Of a DNA stretch of 64,000 nucleotides, positions 55,067-64,000 are shown piece by piece. Within the stretch, counting starts at the first letter, position 1. Each line of letters starts with the position of its first letter. The stretch covers positions 1,601,001-1,665,000 of the forward strand of contig NZ_CP079094.1 of the NCBI RefSeq assembly GCF_019285595.1, given 5' to 3'. This DNA comes from Rickettsiella endosymbiont of Dermanyssus gallinae (lineage in GTDB: Bacteria > Pseudomonadota > Gammaproteobacteria > Diplorickettsiales > Diplorickettsiaceae). The notes below the pieces were generated by a model that made no database searches, was not told the DNA's origin, and saw nothing but the letters and a program-made list of their open reading frames with translations. The translations under genes were made by a program, and so were the position numbers.

Positions 55067-55808
55067 TTGTTTTATGGTTGCTAGCAAGCAGTTTTTTTTG
55101 CGTTGCGCTCAATACACCACGTAAAATCTTTACTTCGCCTTCATCCAGCTCAGCACGACTAAATAAACGGCGCAAACGATCCATAATTTGCTGGCTACGC
55201 ACAGGGTGCAGAAAATCAACTGACATTAATACGGTTTCTAAATGCTGATAAAAATATTCAAGTTGTTCTACCCTCGCTAAATCTCTTTGCTTAATCACAG
55301 TGGCTTTTTTCTTTAAAAAAGCCACTCGAAGTTCATAACAAACAATTTGTGCTGCCGAGGCAAGATTTAAGGAACTATAATCAGGATTAGCAGGAATGGT
55401 AATTTGAAAATGGCATTGCTGTAACTCCTGATTACTCAGACCACAACGTTCACGCCCGAATAAAATAGCAATTTCTTGCTGTGGCATCTCGGTTATTTTT
55501 TCTGCCGCTTCACGAGCGGCTAAAGATATCCAATTAAGTTCACGCATCCGTGTACTCGTACCAAAGACTAAATGACAATCCTTGAGCGCTTCTTCTAGCG
55601 TATCAACCACCACGGTGTTTGCTAAAATATCTAAGGCGTTACTAGCCCTCACCGACGCCTTACGATGAGGAAAAGCTTCGGGCGCAACAAGATAAAGATG
55701 CTTTAACCCCATCGTCTTCATGGCGCGCGCGGCTGCACCAATATTGCCGGGGTCACTGGGATTAACTAAAATAATACGAATTCGTGCAAGAAGGTCTGAG
55801 GAGGTCAT
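55056..55808 (-). CDS. trmJ: tRNA (cytidine/uridine-32-2'-O)-methyltransferase
   Basis: A SPOUT-family methyltransferase that modifies position 32 of tRNAs. The 250-residue protein has IILVNPSDPGNIGAAARAMKTMG (residues 11-33), the knot region EIAILFGRERCGLSNQEL (about 110-127), and IPANPDYSSLNLASAAQIVCYE split over about 133-155. The C-terminal helical extension (about 170-250) is typical of TrmJ and absent from TrmL. It is coupled to tgt and divergent from suhB, a conserved pairing (trmJ/suhB) in gammaproteobacteria. Confidence 0.93.
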   Translation of the reverse strand: MTSSDLLARIRIILVNPSDPGNIGAAARAMKTMGLKHLYLVAPEAFPHRKASVRASNALDILANTVVVDTLEEALKDCHLVFGTSTRMRELNWISLAAREAAEKITEMPQQEIAILFGRERCGLSNQELQQCHFQITIPANPDYSSLNLASAAQIVCYELRVAFLKKKATVIKQRDLARVEQLEYFYQHLETVLMSVDFLHPVRSQQIMDRLRRLFSRAELDEGEVKILRGVLSATQKKLLASNHKTNDE

Positions 55809-55904
55809 TTATAATATTATTTAATGAAAACAAGTTATGGTATCATCCTTCCTAATTCAAAGACATACAAACAATTTCACGCTTTTTACCCTAAATAAAC
55901 GACA

Positions 55905-56708
55905 ATGCATCCTTTTTTAAATATCGCCGACCGCGCAGCCCGCCAAGCAGGAAAAATCATTTTAGACGGTTTAAACCGCTTAGACCGCATACGACTACAT
56001 AAAAAAGAGGACAATCGGGGCATCGTAACGGAAATCGATCTACGGGCTGAAAAAGCAATTATCGAGATAATCCAAGAGGCTTACCCCCGCCATGGCATCA
56101 TGGCCGAAGAAAGCAGTAGTATTGATGGCACAGACTATCTCTGGATCATTGACCCTTTAGATGGAACCAGTAATTACATCCATGATTTCCCTCATTTTGC
56201 TGTTTCTATTGCCGTTAAAAACCAAGAAAAAAACAAAATTGAGTATGCCCTGGTCTATGACCCTTTGCGGCAAGAAACCTTTTCTGCGACACGGGGCCAA
56301 GGCGCTTATTTAAATAATACACAACGTTTTACGCGCCGGTTACGCGTCAGTGACCGTAAAAGCATCGAAGAGTCTCTTTTAGGGATTTGTATCCCCTCTA
56401 GAGGAGGACTCAATGCCTTAGCCGCTTCTCTTAATAAAGAAGCACTACGCCATATGATGGCTCAAGCCAGTGGTATCCGCCGTACCGGTTCAGCCGTTCT
56501 TGATCTGGCTTATGTGGCAGCTGGCCGTTTAGATGCCGTATTAGAACTTAATATTGAACCTTGGGATAAGGCAGCGGGAATTTTACTCATTCAAGAAGCA
56601 GGTGGAATCACCTGCGATTTAAAGGGTGGCGAAAACTACTTTGAGACAGGCCATATCATCGGCGCAAATCCAAAACTCTGCCCCTTATTATTAAAAGCCA
56701 TTCAATAG
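55905..56708 (+). CDS. suhB: Inositol-1-monophosphatase family protein
   Basis: A 267-residue protein with the metal-binding motifs of the family: MAEESSSIDGTDYLWIIDPLDGTSNY split over about 67-93, DPLDGTSNYIHDFPHF (about 86-101), and EPWDKAAGILLIQEAGG (about 220-236). SuhB hydrolyses inositol phosphate and, in E. coli, is part of the rRNA transcription antitermination complex. It is divergent from trmJ, as usual. Confidence 0.95.
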   Translation: MHPFLNIADRAARQAGKIILDGLNRLDRIRLHKKEDNRGIVTEIDLRAEKAIIEIIQEAYPRHGIMAEESSSIDGTDYLWIIDPLDGTSNYIHDFPHFAVSIAVKNQEKNKIEYALVYDPLRQETFSATRGQGAYLNNTQRFTRRLRVSDRKSIEESLLGICIPSRGGLNALAASLNKEALRHMMAQASGIRRTGSAVLDLAYVAAGRLDAVLELNIEPWDKAAGILLIQEAGGITCDLKGGENYFETGHIIGANPKLCPLLLKAIQ

Positions 56709-56724
56709 TAAGCTTTCTTTTAAA

Positions 56725-57636
56725 TTAGGGTCTAGAATCAACTTCTTTCGAAGAAGGTAACAAATTACTTCTATCAAGACCCAACGCAACGGCTAAAGCA
56801 CCCGCCACATAGATAGAAGAGTAAGTTCCAACAACTATTCCTATCACTAAAGCCAGTGCGAAGCTATGAATCATAGGCCCACCAAAAATACACAAAGAAA
56901 GCACAACAAAAAGAGTGGTGGCCGATGTCATAATGGTTCTTGATAAAGTTTGATTAATTGAAAGATTAACCACTTCAACCGCCGTATTTTTACGCATTTT
57001 ACGAAAATTTTCACGGATTCTATCGAAGATAACGATCGTATCATTAAGAGAATAACCAATGACGGCTAAGATAGCGGCAAGGGCCGTTAAATTAAACTCA
57101 ATATGAAATAAAGAAAAAATACCTAAAATTAAAATAGGATCATGAATTAAAGCGACTGCTGCCCCAATGGCAAACCGATACTCAAAACGTAGCGCAATAT
57201 AAATCAGGATGCCCAATAAAGCGATAAATACCGCTAAAGCACCTTGTGTAGCCAATTCACGCCCTACTTGCGGACCAATAAATTCAAGTTGTTTTAATTG
57301 GGCACCTGGCAATGCCTGGATAATTTCATTAGCCAAATTATGCTGAGTGGTCTTTTGAGCTGCAAGACTGATTAATACATCCTGCGATGTACCATAACTT
57401 TGTACCAGCGCATCTTTATACCCAAGCTGTTCTAATGTCTGACGAATTTTAGGTAGTTCTACAGAATGTTTGAACGAAATTTGTAATTGACTACCCCCTG
57501 TAAAATCTAATCCCCAGTGCAAGCCTTTAGTTAATAATGAGACAACTGAAATTAATATAAGAATTAATGACAAAGCCGCTGCCCAACGTTGCAACCCTAA
57601 AAAATCAATATTGGTCTGTTTTTTAAAAAATTCCAC
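56725..57636 (-). CDS. secF: Protein translocase subunit SecF
   Basis: SecF works with SecD and YajC to pull proteins through SecYEG using the proton gradient. The 303-residue protein has six membrane helices. The first is followed by the SecF signature GLHWGLDFTGGSQLQI (about 43-58), and the later region has GYSLNDTIVIFDRIRENFRKM (about 190-210). It is separated from secD by a 143-bp palindromic element (57680-57822), which is unusual because secD and secF are normally only a few bases apart. Confidence 0.96.
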   Translation of the reverse strand: MEFFKKQTNIDFLGLQRWAAALSLILILISVVSLLTKGLHWGLDFTGGSQLQISFKHSVELPKIRQTLEQLGYKDALVQSYGTSQDVLISLAAQKTTQHNLANEIIQALPGAQLKQLEFIGPQVGRELATQGALAVFIALLGILIYIALRFEYRFAIGAAVALIHDPILILGIFSLFHIEFNLTALAAILAVIGYSLNDTIVIFDRIRENFRKMRKNTAVEVVNLSINQTLSRTIMTSATTLFVVLSLCIFGGPMIHSFALALVIGIVVGTYSSIYVAGALAVALGLDRSNLLPSSKEVDSRP

Positions 57637-57679
57637 AATAAATACTCAAATAAATAGAACACTTAACTTTATAAATTTA

Positions 57680-57822
57680 GAAAGTGTCTTCAATTGTGCC
57701 AGGATGAGACAAAAAACGTTGTTTTTCGAGTAGCGTAACGGAGCATACATTGGCGTATGTGAGTAACGCAACACAGAAAAGCGACGCTTTTTGGCCATCA
57801 TCGTGCAATTGAAGACACTTTC
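57680..57822. repeat. 143-bp MITE-like element with 17-bp perfect terminal inverted repeats, between secD and secF
   Basis: GAAAGTGTCTTCAATTG (57680-57696) and its exact reverse complement CAATTGAAGACACTTTC (57806-57822) bound the element. Inside lies a second palindrome around GCATAC...GTATGT. The core CGGAG-xxTAC...GTAxx-TGAG is shared with the repeat downstream of dapE (4154-4270). The secD stop codon (57823-57825) touches the right end. No protein is encoded. Confidence 0.85.
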
Positions 57823-59685
57823 TTAGATGCCTATGGGTAAGCGTTTAACAGTTCTGCCACCAAACCAAGCATTAACCAGTGCGCGTGTTAACATAACACC
57901 TGTTAACATAGAGGTGAGTAACCCCAATGTAAGCGTAACAGCAAAACCTTTAATAGAACCCGTACCAATTCCAAACAAAACTAACGCCGCAATCAACGTT
58001 GTAACGTTGGCATCAATAATGGTCGCGAGCGCACGATCATAGCCAGCATGAATACTCGCTTGCGGTGAAGCACCATTGCGTAACTCTTCACGAATACGCT
58101 CGAATATTAATACATTGGCATCAACGGCCATACCGACTGTCAATACAATCCCTGCCATACCAGGTAAAGTTAAAGTCATTCCTAATAGTGACAATAACGC
58201 AACCAATAAAACAACGTTCATGGCTAAAGCAATATCTGCAATCACACCAAATACGCCATAATAAATTGCCATAAAAATAATGGCTAAAATAAGTCCTACA
58301 ACAATAGAAATAAATCCTTTATGAATATTCTCTGCACCTAATTGCGGACCGATGGTTCGCTGTTCTACCACATAAATAGGTGCGGGCAATGCCCCTGCAC
58401 GTAATAATAAGGAAAGATTAAGTGCCTCTTGTGTGTTAGTTAAGCCGCTCACTTGAAAGTTTGGCGGAAGCGCTGTTTGAATGGTGGCAATACTAATTAT
58501 CCGCTCTATTTTACGCGGAATATGAATGATCACGCCATTCACTGTCTTACTTATTGATTTGGTTTCTACATACACAATGGCCAACGGTTTACCGACATTT
58601 TCGCCAGTAATACGATGGAAATAGCTTTCTCCACCACCACCCAGGCTAATACTGACAGCAGAACGACCCGACTCATCAAAACTAGTTGAAGAATCAGTAA
58701 TTGAATTACCCGTTAAAATAATTTCTTTATTTAATAAAACCGGTTGGTTTTGATAATGATACAGTTCAAACCCCGACGGTATAGCACCCGAGGTTTGTGC
58801 GCTATGTGCATCATGCGTGACATCAACTAAGCGAAACTCTATAGTCGCTGTGCCTCCTAAAATTTGTTGGGCACGCGCAATATCTTGAACCCCAGGCAAA
58901 TCAACTAAAATTCTATTTCTACCTTGTTGCTGAACAATAGGCTCGGCAACACCCAGCTCATTAATCCGATTACGTAAAGTATTGATCGTTTGATCAATCG
59001 CCGACTGCCGTAAGTTAGTTAAGCCTTGTTCCGTCCACTGTAAAGAAAGTTGGTAATGCTGATTAAGCGTTTGTGTAGCAAATAGAAATTCAGGAAACTG
59101 AGGCTCTAATAAAGATTTAGCTTTATTTAAATTATTAGCATCAGGAAAAACAAGATTCAATTGCTGGTCCACAGGAATTAATTCAGTATAACGAATATTA
59201 GCTTGCTGTAGATTTTCGCTGATATTTTTCATCAATCCTTGCATTCGCTGTGCAATAACACTGTTAATATCCACTTCTAGCGCAAAATGCACACCGCCTC
59301 GCAGATCAAGGCCTAATTTCATAGGCAGTGCTCCAATGGCTTGCATCCATTTTGGTGTAGAAGACAGCAAATTAACGGCTACCGTATAATCATCGCCTAA
59401 GGCAGTGGATAAAATATCCTTCGCTTTAAGCTGTACATCCGTATTTTTAAACCGTAAAAAAATAGTTTGCTTATCAAGCTCTTGGCTAATCGGTTGAATC
59501 CTTCCTGTTTTAATCAGCTGTTCCACTTTGGCATTCAAAGGACCCATGTCGGTATTCACGGTAGCGACAGGAGAAATCTGAACAGCAGGCTGTTCAGGAA
59601 AAAGATTGGGAATGGCGTAGATGAAACCTATCACTACGAGCAAAACCAATAAAATATTCTTCCAAAGTGGATATTTATTCAGCAT
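57823..59685 (-). CDS. secD: Protein translocase subunit SecD
   Basis: SecD drives late steps of protein export. The 620-residue protein has an N-terminal membrane helix, a large periplasmic part (P1; LGLDLRGGVHFALEVD near 127 is the family signature), RNRINELGVAEPIVQQQG (about 238), and five C-terminal helices with GMAVDANVLIFERIREELRNG (about 530-550). The stop codon directly abuts the MITE-like element, so the last codons may have been affected, but the end KRLPIGI is similar to the usual SecD end. Confidence 0.97.
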   Translation of the reverse strand: MLNKYPLWKNILLVLLVVIGFIYAIPNLFPEQPAVQISPVATVNTDMGPLNAKVEQLIKTGRIQPISQELDKQTIFLRFKNTDVQLKAKDILSTALGDDYTVAVNLLSSTPKWMQAIGALPMKLGLDLRGGVHFALEVDINSVIAQRMQGLMKNISENLQQANIRYTELIPVDQQLNLVFPDANNLNKAKSLLEPQFPEFLFATQTLNQHYQLSLQWTEQGLTNLRQSAIDQTINTLRNRINELGVAEPIVQQQGRNRILVDLPGVQDIARAQQILGGTATIEFRLVDVTHDAHSAQTSGAIPSGFELYHYQNQPVLLNKEIILTGNSITDSSTSFDESGRSAVSISLGGGGESYFHRITGENVGKPLAIVYVETKSISKTVNGVIIHIPRKIERIISIATIQTALPPNFQVSGLTNTQEALNLSLLLRAGALPAPIYVVEQRTIGPQLGAENIHKGFISIVVGLILAIIFMAIYYGVFGVIADIALAMNVVLLVALLSLLGMTLTLPGMAGIVLTVGMAVDANVLIFERIREELRNGASPQASIHAGYDRALATIIDANVTTLIAALVLFGIGTGSIKGFAVTLTLGLLTSMLTGVMLTRALVNAWFGGRTVKRLPIGI

Positions 59686-59702
59686 AAGAATTAATTAAAA
59701 TG

Positions 59703-60038
59703 TTAAACCGTCCCCTTGGGTAGTACACTAGCAATTGCGGCTTTTTGCATTTTAATCTCAACATTTTCAGCAATTTTTAGCGTAACTAGATCGTCTCTAA
59801 GCGCTGTTATTTTGCCTACCATGCCGCCGGTTGTAATCACTTCATCGCCCATCGCTAAACTAGCCATTAATTGGCGATGCTCTTTTGCCCGTTTCGCTTG
59901 TGGGCGCCACAATAGTAAATAAAAAATAACGACAAAGCCTAATAAAATTAGAATTTGTGAAAACCCACCGCCTTGTGGTGCTGCAGAAGTTGTAGCAGCT
60001 GCTGATTCAGCTAAAGCATTACTGATAAAAAAACTCAT
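59703..60038 (-). CDS. yajC: Preprotein translocase accessory subunit YajC
   Basis: A 111-residue protein with an N-terminal short hydrophobic leader, one main membrane helix (FSQILILLGFVVIFYLLLW, about 25-43), then RPQAKRAKEHRQLMASLAMGDEVITTGGMVGKI split over about 44-77, the family signature. It belongs to the queA-yajC-secD-secF group. Confidence 0.95.
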   Translation of the reverse strand: MSFFISNALAESAAATTSAAPQGGGFSQILILLGFVVIFYLLLWRPQAKRAKEHRQLMASLAMGDEVITTGGMVGKITALRDDLVTLKIAENVEIKMQKAAIASVLPKGTV

Positions 60039-60163
60039 TATTCTCTCCTCAATTAAGACGGCCGATGACCTGAAAGATATGCAATTTACCTGGTTCCCCT
60101 ACTATTCGCAAATCCTGCGCTTTAACTTTGCTCTTTATCTAGCAATATGGCTCTAAAGTCGTT

Positions 60164-61207
60164 CTAGCCAACCCACAGGGCATCCCCGTAACTAAAGAAA
60201 CGATACTGATGGGCGATCGCTTGTTGATACGTTTGCATAATGGATTTATATCCCGCAAAGGCACAAACCAGCATCAGCAACGTTGATTTAGGTAGATGGA
60301 AGTTAGTTATCAACGCATCAACACAATGAAAAGAAAACCCTGGGTAAATAAAAAGCTTTGTTTCGCCTTCAAACGGTTCAATAAACCCATTGATAGCGGC
60401 GGTTTCTAAACTCCTTACGGTTGTTGTGCCTACTGCAATCACTCGTTTACCTTGCCGTTTTGTTTCTGCTATTTTCTCACAAACTGCCGCAGAAACAGTG
60501 ACTGTTTCGGAATGCATAAGGTGATCCTCAAGCTTTTCAGTACGAATAGGCTGAAAAGTCCCTGAACCTACATGCAAAGTAATAAAGGCTATGTTGACAC
60601 CTTTATCTCGTAACTGAGCTAAGAGTTCCTCATCAAAGTGCAACCCAGCCGTTGGCGCTGCAACCGCCCCTGGTGTTTGTGCAAAAATAGTTTGGTAACG
60701 TTCTTTATCAAAATTTTCGTCAGGGCGTTGTAAATACGGAGGAAGAGGCATATGACCAATCGTATTAAGCAAGGCCAAGGTAGAATCTACTTTATCTAAA
60801 AACCGTAATTCAAATAAACTCTCAGCTCGATTGGTTATTTCAAGCCTTATTTCATTTTCCAAGTGTAACTGAGTGTCTATTTTTAATGATTTACTGGATT
60901 TTAAATGCGCTAAAATACGATTTTCATCTAAAATACGCTCAATTAAAATTTCAACCTTACCACCCGTTGGCTTATGTGCAAATAAACGCGCAGGAATTAC
61001 TTTCGTATCATTTAATACTAAAAGATCACCTGGATTAATTAAGGCTAAAATATCTTTAAATTTTTTATGTTCAATCGTTTCTGTTTGTTTATTCAAACAC
61101 AGTAAACGACTATCGGTGCGTTGTTGTGTAGGGTAAGCAGCGATAAGCTCTGATGGTAAATCATAAAAAAAATCAGCCACTGAATAATTAAAAGAAGAAA
61201 GAGTCAT
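60164..61207 (-). CDS. queA: S-adenosylmethionine:tRNA ribosyltransferase-isomerase
   Basis: QueA makes epoxyqueuosine at position 34 of tRNA from the preQ1 inserted by Tgt. The 347-residue protein has FYDLPSELIAAYPTQQRTDSRLL split over about 13-37, LLVLNDTKVIPARL (about 61-74), APTAGLHFDEELLAQL (about 180-195), and ITNFHLPKSTLLMLVCAFAG split over about 305-325. It lies downstream of the rrn terminator on the same strand. Confidence 0.96.
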   Translation of the reverse strand: MTLSSFNYSVADFFYDLPSELIAAYPTQQRTDSRLLCLNKQTETIEHKKFKDILALINPGDLLVLNDTKVIPARLFAHKPTGGKVEILIERILDENRILAHLKSSKSLKIDTQLHLENEIRLEITNRAESLFELRFLDKVDSTLALLNTIGHMPLPPYLQRPDENFDKERYQTIFAQTPGAVAAPTAGLHFDEELLAQLRDKGVNIAFITLHVGSGTFQPIRTEKLEDHLMHSETVTVSAAVCEKIAETKRQGKRVIAVGTTTVRSLETAAINGFIEPFEGETKLFIYPGFSFHCVDALITNFHLPKSTLLMLVCAFAGYKSIMQTYQQAIAHQYRFFSYGDALWVG

Positions 61208-61222
61208 AGAAAAAATTTGAAT

Positions 61223-61252
61223 TAAAAAAAACCCGCGGTTAAGCGGGTTTTT
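61223..61252 (-). terminator. Terminator of the rRNA operon
   Basis: On the minus strand AACCCGC-TTAACC-GCGGGTT (61230-61249) is followed by a T run (A tract 61224-61230). It lies just after the 5S rRNA end and before queA. Confidence 0.9.
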
Positions 61253-61263
61253 AGTGTTAAATA

Positions 61264-61382
61264 GCCTGGCAATGCCCTACTTTCCCATGGGGGAAACCCC
61301 AAAGTATCATTGGCGCAGAGTAGTTTCACTTCTGAGTTCGGAATGGGATCAGGTGGGACCTACTCGCTAAGGTCGCCAGGCA
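61264..61382 (-). rRNA. rrf: 5S ribosomal RNA
   Basis: The minus strand reads TTGCCTGGCGACC at the start, contains the conserved CCGAACTCAGAAGTGAAAC segment, and ends with the complement of the start (GCCAGGC). Length is about 118 nt. Ends are set by the closing helix and may be off by 1-2 bases. Confidence 0.96.
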
Positions 61383-61569
61383 ATCGTTGTCTAGCTATTT
61401 ACATAGCTAGCGAAACCTTTTTGTTTGAGCGTTTTAAATCTCAAACCAAAACAAATAATCTGTAAGAAGCGTTTGCACCGTTCTTTCTATTGTATCTCTT
61501 GTTTGTGGTATGTCTTCATTCAACAACCAATTGATTTACTTCTTAAAAGTAACCAGTTGGATTCTCAAA
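61383..61569. other. 23S-5S intergenic spacer
   Basis: About 187 bases between the 5S and 23S genes. Transcribed spacer. No tRNA or coding frame seen. Segments on each side of the 23S end are likely to pair for RNase III processing. Confidence 0.6.

Positions 61570-64000
<2,431 letters not shown>

Overview
This is a chromosomal window of a low-GC gammaproteobacterium, most likely of the Legionellales/Coxiellaceae type (Rickettsiella- or Diplorickettsia-like intracellular bacteria). The assignment is an inference. It rests on the gamma-type housekeeping set (lpoA-yraN-diaA, mrcA divergent from pilMNOPQ, queA-yajC-secDF, kdsB, dapE), decaying competence and pilus genes, many small palindromic repeats, and eukaryote-like or toxin-like proteins typical of Dot/Icm effector repertoires. 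No 16S rRNA, Dot/Icm gene or tRNA lies in the window, so genus is not proven.

Layout. 1-5.7 kb: frameshifted comEC, a PiT phosphate transporter, dapE, an L,D-transpeptidase-like protein and a SEL1-like protein. 5.8-10 kb: an AT-hook basic protein, a 247-bp repeat, gltA, rluC and adk. 10-18 kb: exonuclease, rlmD, dacB, relA, xseA and an OTU-like protein. 18-30.7 kb: topA, dprA, ppa, hinT, a VirB1-like protein, holC, valS, dnaQ, nhaA, hemE and an FUSC protein. 30.8-34.4 kb: a ruined pilM-N-O-P-Q operon, with pilQ carrying three insertions of the same 247-bp element. 34.6-41 kb: mrcA, a thioredoxin-like protein, a TPP riboswitch with a three-gene ABC importer (ATPase, permease, binding protein), and a frameshifted HAD protein. 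41-47.9 kb: uvrD, an SPFH protein, an Smr protein, lpoA, yraN, diaA and a VanX-like dipeptidase. 48-50 kb: two convergent candidate effector genes, one a pertussis-toxin-S1-like ADP-ribosyltransferase. 50-61 kb: a histidine phosphatase, kdsB, acs, a DUF1328 protein, tgt, trmJ, suhB, secF, secD, yajC and queA. 61.2-64 kb: 5S and most of 23S rRNA on the minus strand.

The main points of interest are: (1) a new candidate R-S-E ADP-ribosyltransferase with all three catalytic motifs; (2) a 247-bp GC-rich mobile element in four almost identical copies, whose exact removal restores the pilQ frame at three sites with no apparent target duplication; (3) a second, 118-bp element flanked by TATA that supplies the N-terminal ~40 residues of DprA and has split the signal peptide of the thiamine-precursor binding protein; (4) matching tandem TTAA motifs, resembling the PmrA box known from Legionella and Coxiella effector genes, upstream of both candidate effectors. 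The pilus/competence genes (comEC, pilM, pilN-P, pilQ) are all broken, which indicates loss of type IV pili and of DNA uptake, while dprA, the cytosolic part of the pathway, still has an open frame.
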